NCBI GenBank assembly: GCA_029245955.1 | Contig: JAQWOH010000062.1 | Span: forward strand, 1-64,000 | Length of the DNA stretch: 64,000 bases | Reading direction: 5' to 3' | Origin: Fuerstiella sp. | GTDB lineage: Bacteria; Planctomycetota; Planctomycetia; Planctomycetales; Planctomycetaceae | Shown: one piece after another, positions 54,623-63,673 of the stretch | How positions within the stretch are numbered: position 1 is the stretch's first letter | Layout of the letters: the number at the start of each line of letters is the position of its first letter | Translations under genes and position numbers: made by a program | Notes under the pieces: model-generated | What the model saw: the letters and a program-made list of their open reading frames with translations, nothing else | What the model was told of the DNA's origin: nothing | Database searches by the model: none

Positions 54623-57457
54623 TCAGCTGACGTCTTTCAGGGCAGACATCGGCAGGTCATCGTCGTCGTGATCCATTGCAGCCTCGTGTCCGTCCTCCGG
54701 AGGTATCGAAACGCCAACGTCAGGAAAATGTCTGCAGGTTGCTTGCTGAATCAGGCGGCCAAGTAGTCCCCCGAGAAGTGCCGGCAGGAAGATGACGTCT
54801 GCCACGAGAGCTGCGAAGATCAGAGCTGCCATGATCCAGCCAAAGCGACTGACGAGCAGCAGATCGGCGGGGAGCAGTGCCAGCATTCCCAGTCCGACGG
54901 CGGCGCTGGTCTGCCACATGGCCGGGCCGCAGTGTTCCAGCGCTTTGCCAACAGCGCGATCCACCGGCATGCCGCGTCGAACCAGTTCCTGAAACCAGGT
55001 CAACAGGTGAAGTGTGCCGTCGACTGCGATGCCAAGGGCTACAGACGCCGTAATCATCGTGCCGATGTCGACCTTAAGACGCATCCAGGAAAGTAGTCCA
55101 AACACCAGGACAACCGGCATCAGGTTGGGCAGCATCGTAAACACACCAGCCATGGGACTGCGCAGAACAATCATCATCACGACAGCGATGACGATAAAGG
55201 CCATTCCGAAACTGCGAATCAGACTTTCCAGAACGGCCTGCTGCGTTCGCAGAAAAACGGGAATCAGGCCGGTTACCACGTGTCCGGTGTACGGGCTTCC
55301 TACGCTTGCCAGGTGGTTTGAGGCAATCGCGTCGATCTCCTGAGTTAAGACCTCCAGGTCCACACTGGACAATGCGGACGTCTGGGCCGTCACGCGCCAG
55401 ACTTCGTCGCCCTGTCGGTTTAGCAATTCGTCCCCGTCTTCGAGCCAGTCGGTGGAATAGTCCGGCAGCGCCAGCAACGATGAGATTTCATCATTGTCGC
55501 TTCCCTTGGCCTTTATTCGGCGGTGGATTTTCCCCTCAAGCGCACTTTGAGTGCGTTTGAGCCGAAACCTTTGCCCCATGGACATGTCCCTGGTATCCGC
55601 TTCTCGCAGATCCAGAAACGAGGCCAGCGACAGGACGCCGCTGATTTCAGGGTGTTTCCGAACATCGCTCTGCAACGCCATGACCAGACGAGCCCGCTCA
55701 ATGAACGGCATCGTCTGCCTGGCCATTTCATCAAATTTGACGATCGTATCGATCGAAATCACGCCGGATAGTTTGTCCTCCAGAAAAACATAGTCCTGGA
55801 CTAACTGTGAATCCGAGGGGAAATACCGAATGACTTTGGTTTCTGTGTCGAAGTACTGCAGGCCCCAGCCGGCCCCCAGAGTGGCGGCGACACAGGTGGC
55901 GGATACCAGGTGGCGGTGGTGCGCTATCCATAGTCCGAACCGATTCCAGTGTCCGGTCTCTAGTTCATGCGTGGGCGGCGGAGATTTGGGCCAGTACAGC
56001 ATCAATGACGGCAACACGTACAGCACGATGACAAAGGAAATGATGCAGCCGATCGCCGAATAAATGCCAAAGTCGCGAACCGGGACAAGATTGCTGGCCA
56101 GTAGTGATGCGAGTCCGATGGCGGTGGTTCCGCTGGCCAGGGCGCAGGGCAGCCATGCGGTTTCTGCGGCGCGGAATACGGACCGACCGGGATCAGAATC
56201 TCCAGAATGTTTCCAGTAGTTGGCAAGGTGAATGGCAGCGGATGTGGTGAGCACAATTAACAGGGTCGGCATCACGATCAGCACCATATTCATGCTGGTA
56301 CCGGTCAGTGGAACGACCGCGACGGCAATGATGACCGTGAGGAACGAAACCGCCTGCACAAGAGTCGCCAGTCGAAAACTTCGCAACATGACGAAGGACA
56401 ACAGAATGCTGACGAACGCCGAAAGTGCGATAGGCGAGCTTTTAGGCAGATTCCATGCGGGCTGATTGCGATTCCATGCAGCATCCGCGACCGCCTGATT
56501 CAATGCCACGTTGACAACCGGCTGTCCGCCAAGTCGTACCGTTTCTGCGGGAACGCCTATCGATTCCACAGCACTTCTGACAGCCGCAACAGCCGCTTTC
56601 TTGTCTGCAACACCCGCCTCCGAAAGCGACACAGAAAGGGCCGCCAGCGACCCCGGCGTGATGAAGCACTCTTCAATGCATGATTTTCCTGCTGTCTGCG
56701 ATCCGGAACCTGGAGCTTCCATGGACATCAGAGCGGTGCTGAATTCGCCCAGTTGGCCGGTTTCCGAATGCATGCCCGGCCACGACAACTGCAGGTCGTA
56801 CAGCGGCTGGTTCTGCACATACGCGGTCAGTTCCTCATGCAGTCGCCAGGCACCCGTGTCTTCGAGAGAGATGCCTTCGGATGACGGCAGCGTCAATTCC
56901 GCACGCCCGATGACCGGTTGTAAACCGAACTGATCATTCGCCAGCCGCAGGATTTCCTTTTCCAAATATTCGCCGCGACTGCGTCCGGCGTCCGTAAATC
57001 GAATTCTCAGCGGGCCACGCCCGGATAAAACGCCGTCAATCCGATCCAGCGCCTCTTCGAACGGGATGTCCTTGGACAGCATCCGAATCAGTGCGTCAGC
57101 CGGCAGGCGGACTTCACTAACATACGGCGAACCGCCTTCAAAGGCATCGCCCGCAACGGGCATGCCCTCAAGACGTTCTTTCAGCAATTTGAGTCGCGGA
57201 TCTGTCAGGGACGCATCGTCCCATGCGACCAGAATACGATCTTTGGAGGGGAACAGCCCTTCGTACCACGCAAGAATGCGGGCCTGGGGGTCGTTCTTTG
57301 GCAGCCAGCCGGCGACGTCGTTGTGCAGCCTGAGTCCGTGCAGTGACCGGACCATCACAGGCAGCAGAAATACAATGAACGCCACAATCCACAAAGAAAC
57401 GCCGTGTCCCCAGCGGTCTCTTCTTTGCAGAAATGGCATCTTCCCTGATTCTGTCAC
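54623..57457 (-). CDS. RND-superfamily (MMPL-type) transporter
   Basis: 944 residues with the standard twelve-helix RND plan: TM1 at about 17-36 (VSLWIVAFIVFLLPVMVRSL), a large periplasmic loop to about 335, TM2-6 (PIALSAFVSILLSFVMLRSF, VQAVSFLTVIIAVAVVPLTG and following), TM7 near 520 (VSATCVAATLGAGWGLQYF), a second loop, and TM8-12 at the end (FGMAFIVIAVVMMIVL to FAALVADVIFLPALLGGLL). TM4 and TM10 are in the sterol-sensing/MMPL arrangement, and VALGIAVDGTLHLLTWFQE carries the Asp typical of proton-coupled transport in TM10. MMPL proteins export lipids or hydrophobic molecules. The start is GTG at 57457. No membrane-fusion (adaptor) gene is adjacent. Same strand as the GroES-like, DUF962 and TolC genes. 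Confidence 0.93.
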   Translation of the reverse strand: MTESGKMPFLQRRDRWGHGVSLWIVAFIVFLLPVMVRSLHGLRLHNDVAGWLPKNDPQARILAWYEGLFPSKDRILVAWDDASLTDPRLKLLKERLEGMPVAGDAFEGGSPYVSEVRLPADALIRMLSKDIPFEEALDRIDGVLSGRGPLRIRFTDAGRSRGEYLEKEILRLANDQFGLQPVIGRAELTLPSSEGISLEDTGAWRLHEELTAYVQNQPLYDLQLSWPGMHSETGQLGEFSTALMSMEAPGSGSQTAGKSCIEECFITPGSLAALSVSLSEAGVADKKAAVAAVRSAVESIGVPAETVRLGGQPVVNVALNQAVADAAWNRNQPAWNLPKSSPIALSAFVSILLSFVMLRSFRLATLVQAVSFLTVIIAVAVVPLTGTSMNMVLIVMPTLLIVLTTSAAIHLANYWKHSGDSDPGRSVFRAAETAWLPCALASGTTAIGLASLLASNLVPVRDFGIYSAIGCIISFVIVLYVLPSLMLYWPKSPPPTHELETGHWNRFGLWIAHHRHLVSATCVAATLGAGWGLQYFDTETKVIRYFPSDSQLVQDYVFLEDKLSGVISIDTIVKFDEMARQTMPFIERARLVMALQSDVRKHPEISGVLSLASFLDLREADTRDMSMGQRFRLKRTQSALEGKIHRRIKAKGSDNDEISSLLALPDYSTDWLEDGDELLNRQGDEVWRVTAQTSALSSVDLEVLTQEIDAIASNHLASVGSPYTGHVVTGLIPVFLRTQQAVLESLIRSFGMAFIVIAVVMMIVLRSPMAGVFTMLPNLMPVVLVFGLLSWMRLKVDIGTMITASVALGIAVDGTLHLLTWFQELVRRGMPVDRAVGKALEHCGPAMWQTSAAVGLGMLALLPADLLLVSRFGWIMAALIFAALVADVIFLPALLGGLLGRLIQQATCRHFPDVGVSIPPEDGHEAAMDHDDDDLPMSALKDVS

Positions 57458-57921
57458 GAAGTCTTGCTGCCTTGAATAACTGTTAAACCTGCTCTTCAGC
57501 GAATTCTGGGCGAATCGTAGCCGGTTGGCAATGCGAGGTCATCAAAACGATTGCCTGGATATTGAGTTTCGTACACTTCGAAAAGGAAGAGAGACAGTCA
57601 CGGGAACCTGACGGGTAAACCCGTTTACATAGTTCAGGGGTTTCTGGCGGAATTGTGGGCATCGTCTAAGTCGCGTTTTCGCTGAACAATGCCGCCAAAA
57701 GCCGATTTGTCGAGCATTCCGGAGCACTGCAACAGAAATGCAAACTGCGGGGAAACCCTGTTGAATCTGCATGTATTCCCAACAGCACAGCTTGTGTGGT
57801 CACATATCGCCGGTCGACTTTGTGCGGCCAGTACCGTTACAATCAATCAGCAAACACAATCGAGCCGTCCCTTTGCTGCTGCCGAAGCTACAAAGACCGG
57901 TTCCCGAATCAGGCCTTCAGC
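57458..57921. other. Divergent promoter region
   Basis: 464 bases between the RND gene (minus) and the hypothetical gene (plus). Frames here are extensions of the downstream gene without family resemblance. No repeat, hairpin or defined promoter box was recognised. Confidence 0.4.
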
Positions 57922-58845
57922 ATGTCATCTGTGCATACCAATCTTGCCCTTGCTGATCAGCGTCAGACGGTGGACGAATTGGCTGCCGGCGATCGGACGG
58001 TTGAAAAGGCCATTAACCAGCGCCCTGATGACGAATCTGATGTTGCGGATGTCAGCCCTCGTTTGGGCGTTCTTACGGGCACGACGGCTTTCGGCTACTA
58101 TCTTTCCGTCTTGCTGCATGCTGTGGCATATATTCTGGGGGCAATCGTTTTTCTGTTCTTCGGCCCGGACCTGTTTGACGACGATGTCTCGATGGTGATC
58201 CGAGCCAGTCTGGATGACGTGACTGTGCAGGATGCGAACCCCCTGCTGGAGATTGTCCCGGATCTCAGCCTGGGCACTGCGGATGGCGAGTCCAACATTG
58301 AGCGGATCTCAAGCAATCTGAAAGCCGTCGAAAACGGACTGATCGACACGGCAGTCACCGATATGCTTCCTTCCATGCTGAGTTCGAAGGACGACAACGA
58401 CGACTCCGGCGGTAGTGGTTTCCTGTTTAAGCTGCCGGAATCCGGACTGGCAGTTACGAAGGGCAGTTTTACGGCATGGACCGAACCTGAGGTGCCCGAA
58501 GTCGACAGGCCGTATCTGATCATCATCGAAGTACGTTTGCCGAAAGGTGTAAAGGGTTACCGCATCAATGACCTGAGCGGCACGGTGCGAGGTACTGACG
58601 GCTATGCCCAGTCGATTCCCTTTGACGCCAGTCAGAAAAATTCTTCGTTCTATACTGACGAAAATGTAAAGCACCGCATTCAGACTGGTAGCGAATCCAT
58701 TAAAGTCAGGGCGAACAGGATCCAGATGGGCATCCAGGTGCCCGGAGCTCGGAAACTTGTGCGGGACACCATCCAGATTCGTTCCCGACGGCTTCGTGAG
58801 AAACAGCAGCTGGAGTTAGTTTTCGGCGGTAACTCAGGGCGGTAG
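57922..58845 (+). CDS. Conserved-looking hypothetical single-pass membrane protein with beta-sandwich tail
   Basis: 307 residues, no function known. A polar N terminus (about 55 residues) precedes one membrane helix (about 57-80, YYLSVLLHAVAYILGAIVFLF). A Asp/Ser-rich segment follows, with TAVTDMLPSMLSSKDD near its end. The last 140 residues look like one or two beta-sandwich domains: LFKLPESGLAVTKGSFTAWT, PYLIIIEVRLPKGVKGYRIN, DLSGTVRGTDGYAQSIPFD and VRANRIQMGIQVPGARKLV. The frame opens at 57796, but the ATG at 57922 starts the clearly polar N terminus. The Asp-rich linker and beta tail make an extracytoplasmic structural or sensor role plausible. Similar tails may occur beside von Willebrand-type proteins in other planctomycetes, but this is a recollection, not shown here. 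Confidence 0.7.
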   Translation: MSSVHTNLALADQRQTVDELAAGDRTVEKAINQRPDDESDVADVSPRLGVLTGTTAFGYYLSVLLHAVAYILGAIVFLFFGPDLFDDDVSMVIRASLDDVTVQDANPLLEIVPDLSLGTADGESNIERISSNLKAVENGLIDTAVTDMLPSMLSSKDDNDDSGGSGFLFKLPESGLAVTKGSFTAWTEPEVPEVDRPYLIIIEVRLPKGVKGYRINDLSGTVRGTDGYAQSIPFDASQKNSSFYTDENVKHRIQTGSESIKVRANRIQMGIQVPGARKLVRDTIQIRSRRLREKQQLELVFGGNSGR

Positions 58846-58900
58846 CGGCCCCTCAGATCCATCTCTGACTGACGGTTTGTCGTCGTTGTTATCTTAACGG

Positions 58901-60250
58901 TCAGTCCGCCGGACGTTGCCACGGCACCTGACCGCCTTTTTGCAGCTGTAGTCTTATCGCAGTGTTCAGGCGGTTGACCATGCCCTTGTTCGTCCCGGCA
59001 AGATTATCCTGTTCCTGCGGGTCAGCCTGCAGATTATAGAGTTCCAGTGGTTCCCAGGGTGAGTTGTGCAGCAGCTTCCATGGAAATTCAATCACGGCTT
59101 CAATCGTCTTGCCTCCGTATCGCAGACCGCCTTCGCGGCGGCAGAAGAACATCTGTGGTCTAAGCGGCTCCTGCTTTGTGCCGCTCAGAACGGGCAGGAA
59201 ACTGCGACCTTCAATCGGATGTTTGATCGTGATCCGTGCCGCATCAAACAGTGTGGGCAGAATGTCCATCGACATCCCGGTAAACGTGGTTTGTGTATCC
59301 GGGGCGATTTTTCCAGGCCAGACAACGGCCGTAGGTACCTTCAGGCCGCCTTCGTAGACACTCTGTTTTCCGTCTCGCAGCGGCCCGTTGTCAGCCCCGA
59401 CGCTCAGTTGACCTCCGTTATCGGATGTAAAGACAACAATCGTATTTTCTGATTGACCGTTCCGGTTCAGAGCGGACAGGACTCTGCCGATTCCGTCGTC
59501 CATGTGTTCAATCAATGCCACCAGTTTCGCCCGCTTCGGGGTGATACCCGATTCTCTCATCAGAACCTTCTGTTCCCAGTCCTTTGGCGGCTGAATCGGC
59601 GTGTGCGGCGCGTTGTAGGCCAGATACAGCAGGAACGGTTCTTCTTTTCCCTTTCGGCTTCTCAGATAGTCGACGGACCACCTGGTGAACAGGTCAGTCG
59701 CATGACCTTTCGGATCGATTTCGTGCCCGTCGTGATACATGTAATTGTTCCCGTGGCGACGATGGTTGTAATAGTCGTCCATCATGTCGCCCAGGAATCC
59801 GTGCAGATGATCGAAGCCACGCTCGATTGGTGTATTCGGAGAATCCAGGCCGAGATGCCATTTGCCCACAATCGCTGTGTGATAGCCGCTTTCCCGGGCG
59901 ATCCCGGGAAGTAAAGTCACCTTCGGGCTTAGGTACCCCCAGCTATTCGCCGGATGGGTGCGAATGACACCGGGAACACCGACCTGCTCCTGATACCGGC
60001 CACTCAGGAGAGCGGCGCGAGTCGGCGAACAGACCGGACAGTTGGCGTAAAAGTTGGTAAACTCCATGCCCTGATCAAACAGTCTGTCAAGGTTGGGAGT
60101 GCGCATGTCCTTCGCACCGCGACAGGCCAGGTCTCCGTAGCCCAGATCGTCGGCCAGAATTACCAGCATGTTGGGACGGTCTGGTTCCGTGGCAGGCAGA
60201 AGACTCTGAAGACCAGGAAGCAGCAGGAAAGCATAAAGAAGTGGTCGCAC
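58901..60250 (-). CDS. Secreted type I sulfatase (arylsulfatase-like)
   Basis: 449 residues from GTG 60250; the longest frame begins with ATG at 60313. The GTG is preferred because GGAG lies 7 nt upstream and the product starts with a compact signal peptide (RPLLYAFLLLPGLQSLLPA). Sulfatase landmarks: metal site LADDLGYGD (about 33-41), the formylglycine signature CSPTR (74-78) followed by AALLSGRYQEQVG, GKWHLGLDSPNTPIERGF, LAYNAPHTPIQPP and VFTSDNGGQLSVGAD (second metal site), then SVYEGGLKVP. The C terminus is short. It resembles arylsulfatase A-type enzymes acting on sulfated sugars. Diverges from the AlkA gene, whose reading frame opens within 10 bp, and converges with the hypothetical gene at 58845. 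Confidence 0.93.
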   Translation of the reverse strand: MRPLLYAFLLLPGLQSLLPATEPDRPNMLVILADDLGYGDLACRGAKDMRTPNLDRLFDQGMEFTNFYANCPVCSPTRAALLSGRYQEQVGVPGVIRTHPANSWGYLSPKVTLLPGIARESGYHTAIVGKWHLGLDSPNTPIERGFDHLHGFLGDMMDDYYNHRRHGNNYMYHDGHEIDPKGHATDLFTRWSVDYLRSRKGKEEPFLLYLAYNAPHTPIQPPKDWEQKVLMRESGITPKRAKLVALIEHMDDGIGRVLSALNRNGQSENTIVVFTSDNGGQLSVGADNGPLRDGKQSVYEGGLKVPTAVVWPGKIAPDTQTTFTGMSMDILPTLFDAARITIKHPIEGRSFLPVLSGTKQEPLRPQMFFCRREGGLRYGGKTIEAVIEFPWKLLHNSPWEPLELYNLQADPQEQDNLAGTNKGMVNRLNTAIRLQLQKGGQVPWQRPAD

Positions 60251-60939
60251 AATCTGGCTCCGATGCCGTTGTAAGTGTTCGCAGTGCCGTAAGGATAGTC
60301 GGAAACGATTCATCTCGAAACCATCAACCGCACGCTGCGGCCATCCGACACCTGCGCCGCCGTGATTCCACCATGGCCGATGTTATTCGCCACGTCGGAG
60401 CCTGTCAGTTGACGCGACGTGGGGGACGATTTGATGTGCTGGCTCGTTCAATTCTGTCCCAGCAGATTTCCGTACAGGCGGCGCGAACGATTCGTCGTCG
60501 TCTGCAGGGATTGCTTCCCGGCAGGCGGATTTCTGCGGCCGGCATCGATCGGTTGTCGGATGCGGACCTGCAGTCCGTCGGGATATCTCAGCAAAAACGA
60601 GGATATCTTCGCGATTTGACCGGGCATGTCGTGGCTGGTACGGTCAACTTTCGTCGTTTAGCTCGAAGTTCGGACGAAGCCGTCATCACAGAGCTGACGA
60701 CGGTCAGAGGAGTTGGTCGCTGGACGGCTCAGATGTTTCTGCTTTCCGGCCTTGGACGACCTGACATCTTCGCCCCGGACGATCTGGGATTGAAAAATGC
60801 AATTAAATCGCTGTATGGCCTCAGCGGCCGACCGACGACTGAGCAGCTGGAAGAAATCGCGGAATGCTGGGCGCCGTACCGCAGTGTGGCGTCATGGTAC
60901 TTGTGGCGGTCTCTGGACATGCCTCTGAACGCTGACTGA
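60241..60939 (+). CDS. DNA-3-methyladenine glycosylase II (AlkA/HhH-GPD family)
   Basis: A cytosolic base-excision enzyme that removes 3-methyladenine and other alkylated bases. Family elements: DVLARSILSQQISVQAARTI (about 64-83 from the first possible start), LSDADLQSVGISQQKRGYL, the helix-hairpin-helix VRGVGRWTAQMFLLSGLGR, and FAPDDLGLKNAI containing the catalytic Asp. The C terminus ends in the usual RSVASWYLWRSLD. The start is unsure: GTG at 60241 overlaps the divergent sulfatase start by 10 bp and gives 232 residues, while the first ATG (60373) would cut into a helix (AAIRHLRRRD) that is normally part of this family. Short members of this family are common in bacteria. The second alkylation-repair gene in the window after 17876-18568. 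Confidence 0.88.
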   Translation: MVAQSGSDAVVSVRSAVRIVGNDSSRNHQPHAAAIRHLRRRDSTMADVIRHVGACQLTRRGGRFDVLARSILSQQISVQAARTIRRRLQGLLPGRRISAAGIDRLSDADLQSVGISQQKRGYLRDLTGHVVAGTVNFRRLARSSDEAVITELTTVRGVGRWTAQMFLLSGLGRPDIFAPDDLGLKNAIKSLYGLSGRPTTEQLEEIAECWAPYRSVASWYLWRSLDMPLNAD

Positions 60940-61026
60940 CAGCGGCCGGTGGTCTGATCGTACCGCAGTAGATATTTGTGATTGTTATCACTCTCAGGCG
61001 GACGATCTGAGTTAACCGAACAGTCG

Positions 61027-62520
61027 TCAGTTCGCTGGTGCCGGGATGTAGTTCAGCGTGTAGTACGCGTCTGAGTGCAGCAACGGCAGGCCATCCACCG
61101 AACGGACGGCCGAGGACGACAGTTGATGCACATGGCCGCGCTGCAGGCCGTCAATGCGAAGACGCACCGACATGCCGTCCGCCGCGACGTCAGCTGATGT
61201 GATCGTGGGAGTCGTGTGGTCTACTTCCGGACTGCCATACGACGCCTGAAAGATGTATGTGTACGTCTGCAGGGTGTACGACTTCACGTCGCCAGCCGTA
61301 ACTGAATCGACAGGTTGTGTGAAAGTGACTTCGAAGCCATCCGACTTTGCCCGCATTTCGTGGATTTCAAAGGGAGTTGTCCCTGTCCAGACCAATCGTT
61401 CCAGAGCAAACGGTTTCGTGCCGCGTGAGCCCCAGCCTCTGTTGGTTCCTCCCACGAACATTGATCCGTCCTCAGTCAGACGCACTGACAGTGTGCCGGA
61501 GCCGAAACCTTCGCGAAACGGAAAGCAGGCTCCCTGATAGTGACCGTCGATTTTTTCCAGAAAGCATCTCATCACGGTGCTGAAGGTCTGATCGCCGACA
61601 AACATTTGTTTCTGAAACGGACCGAAACGCCCTGCGGTGATGTCACAGGCCACTCCACTGGCAGATTGCCCCATTTTCTTGTACGGAAACAGAATCACTG
61701 GCGGCTCGTATTCCGGAATCCGATCTGCCTCCGTCATCATGCGGCTGCCACTGACGGGTTCTGCCGGACGTTTGCCAAGTGCTTCCACTGCGGCGGGCTG
61801 GTCGAACCACCTGAAGCCGCCCGGATGCCCCTGAAACGATGACGGCCGCAGCCATTTCAGACTGCATGTACCGTTCCACGGTCCCTGGTTGTCTGTATAA
61901 AATACGTCCTTCACTGAGTTGAAACCAATGCCCCCCGGCGAACGAATTCCGCTGCACGTGGGAACCGACTTACCATCACGATTGATACGCAGACACCAGC
62001 CCCGATATCTGGAATTGCTGTTGAAGGAGCCGGTCAGGCACAGAACAGCCCACATATTACCATCGTCGTCAAATGGTGAGCCGAAAGCGTATTCGTGGTA
62101 ATCCCCGTTGATGCCCCAGTCGTCATTGAATGTTTCGAATTCGTCAGCAACACCGTTTTTGTCTGAGTCTCTGAGCCGGGTGACTTCACACCGCTGGGTG
62201 GCATAGAGCCAGCCGTCGTCCCATGACAGCCCCAGCACTTCATGCAGACCGGACGCGTATCGTTCGAACTGGATGCCGGACGGATCATCGCTCCATGCAT
62301 TATGCACTGTATAGATGTCTCCCCGGCGTGTTCCCACGGCCAGCGTCCCATTCGGCATGACCTCGATCGCACCGACTTCAAGATTCATCGCTTTGGGAAT
62401 CTCAAATCGAAGCAGTTTGTAGTAATCGTCCTCTGTAGGCGAAACCGAATCCTGTGCGAAGACGGAAGAAGCACAGACAGAAAAACACACTGCGATCAGA
62501 AGACGTGAAGAAGCGGGCAT
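61027..62520 (-). CDS. Exported beta-propeller protein of sugar dehydrogenase (DUF7133/PQQ-dehydrogenase-like) type
   Basis: 497 residues, signal peptide MPASSRLLIAVCFSVCASSV. The body is a propeller of the glucose/sorbosone-dehydrogenase-like type seen in planctomycetes: GAIEVMPNGTLAVGTRRGD, EVLGLSWDDGWLYATQRCEVTR, LRDSDKNGVADEFETF (a Ca-binding-like loop), YHEYAFGSPFDDDGNMWA, SGIRSPGGIGFNSVKDVFYTDN, FVGDQTFSTVMRC and MFVGGTNRGWGSRGTKPF. The last 120 residues form a beta-sandwich resembling the Big/alpha-L-fucosidase-type domains seen after such propellers. The frame opens at 62550 (GTG); the ATG 62520 with AGGTG upstream begins the signal peptide. Downstream member of a minus-strand group with the DUF1080 gene and a TIM-barrel gene. 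Confidence 0.85.
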   Translation of the reverse strand: MPASSRLLIAVCFSVCASSVFAQDSVSPTEDDYYKLLRFEIPKAMNLEVGAIEVMPNGTLAVGTRRGDIYTVHNAWSDDPSGIQFERYASGLHEVLGLSWDDGWLYATQRCEVTRLRDSDKNGVADEFETFNDDWGINGDYHEYAFGSPFDDDGNMWAVLCLTGSFNSNSRYRGWCLRINRDGKSVPTCSGIRSPGGIGFNSVKDVFYTDNQGPWNGTCSLKWLRPSSFQGHPGGFRWFDQPAAVEALGKRPAEPVSGSRMMTEADRIPEYEPPVILFPYKKMGQSASGVACDITAGRFGPFQKQMFVGDQTFSTVMRCFLEKIDGHYQGACFPFREGFGSGTLSVRLTEDGSMFVGGTNRGWGSRGTKPFALERLVWTGTTPFEIHEMRAKSDGFEVTFTQPVDSVTAGDVKSYTLQTYTYIFQASYGSPEVDHTTPTITSADVAADGMSVRLRIDGLQRGHVHQLSSSAVRSVDGLPLLHSDAYYTLNYIPAPAN

Positions 62521-62571
62521 GAAAAGCTGCACCTGGTTGAAAACTGGCACTCCTGGAGAACGGCTGATAAA

Positions 62572-63570
62572 TCAGTCTTCGATCGGCATGAGCCAGATGT
62601 TGCGAAAGCGAATAGGGTTACCATGGTTCTGCAGATAGATGGGACCGTCCTCCGGACCTTCTTTGACCGGCGCCGCCCGAGTGCCTCTGGGCAGGTCCAG
62701 TTTGTCATGCACCACGACACCGTTGTGCTTTACCGTCATCCACGCATTTTTTTTCTTCTGACCGTCGTCAGCAAACTTTGCGGCATGGTACTCGATGTCG
62801 TAGGTCTGCCATGAAAGTGGCGGAAAACACATGTTCACAGCCGGGTCAGCGATTTCGTATACGCCGCCGCATTCGTTGTTTTTGCCCTCCAGACCGAACG
62901 AATCCAGGATCTGTACTTCGTACCGCCCCTGCTGATAGCAACCACTGTTGGCTCGTCCCTGCCCCCGGGCGTGTGGCATGAAGGACAGCATGAATTCGAT
63001 GTGCAGGTTGTAACTTCCGAACCTCTGTTTACTGGTGACGCCCTCCATCAGTAACTTGTCCTCTGACATACGGCCCCCCTGGAAGTGCTCCGCCGTTGTG
63101 CCGTCGAACAGAACAACGGCTCCTGCAGATGGTGTTTTGCCGACGGTCGGGCTTTCGCGCCGCACCTTGGGGAATTCAGCAACCTTGACGTTGTCGCCGC
63201 TGTACAGTGTCAGATTACCGTCCTTGATTTCCGCCCTGCCATCACTGTCCACATTGTCCGCTTTCAGGATGCAGATATCATCCTGCATGTGTCCTGAACC
63301 AGGAATCCGCTTTTCGGCCGTGCCATCCCAGCCGTCACCCGGCAGTCCACCAATGTATCCAACACTCCGGAACTTTCCGTTACCCTGGGCGATCACCTGA
63401 ATGCCGATCTTGGTCGAATTGCCGTCTCCATCAACCGTCCCGGAATACTCACCCTGAACATCAAAGTCGGGCCCGGATTCATCCACTGTCAGGAACGCCG
63501 CTCTCTTATCCTGTGCTGTCGACAAACAGGGCAACCCCAGAGCCAGCAGACCACACATGATATGTTTCAT
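62572..63570 (-). CDS. DUF1080 protein (3-keto-disaccharide hydrolase family)
   Basis: 332 residues, signal peptide MKHIMCGLLALGLPCLSTA. Residues about 150-330 match DUF1080, a concanavalin-like jelly-roll: VVLFDGTTAEHFQGG at the start, FGSYNLHIEFMLSFMPHARGQGRANSG split over two strands, GCYQQGRYEVQILDSFG, NECGGVYEIADP, SWQTYDIEYHAAKF and the closing PIYLQNHGNPIRFRNIWL. Characterised relatives hydrolyse 3-keto-glycosides, the oxidised intermediates of the 3-keto sugar pathway. The first 120 residues are a separate beta domain of unknown role. ATG 63570 has AAGG about 9 nt upstream. It lies 102 bp after the TIM-barrel gene and 51 bp before the propeller gene. Confidence 0.92.
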   Translation of the reverse strand: MKHIMCGLLALGLPCLSTAQDKRAAFLTVDESGPDFDVQGEYSGTVDGDGNSTKIGIQVIAQGNGKFRSVGYIGGLPGDGWDGTAEKRIPGSGHMQDDICILKADNVDSDGRAEIKDGNLTLYSGDNVKVAEFPKVRRESPTVGKTPSAGAVVLFDGTTAEHFQGGRMSEDKLLMEGVTSKQRFGSYNLHIEFMLSFMPHARGQGRANSGCYQQGRYEVQILDSFGLEGKNNECGGVYEIADPAVNMCFPPLSWQTYDIEYHAAKFADDGQKKKNAWMTVKHNGVVVHDKLDLPRGTRAAPVKEGPEDGPIYLQNHGNPIRFRNIWLMPIED

Positions 63571-63673
63571 TGGAAATTGCCTTCTTGCGCGTTGAACACG
63601 CGGGGTAAGGAGAGCAGTGGCTGATGCGCCCGCATCGCACGGCTTTTACTGAACTGCTGATCACACTTCAGCT

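Noticed and set aside
58867..58906. Possible terminator GACTGAC/GTCAGTC between the hypothetical gene and the sulfatase
   Set aside because: A 7-bp stem with a 26-nt loop and no T-run is too weak to call.
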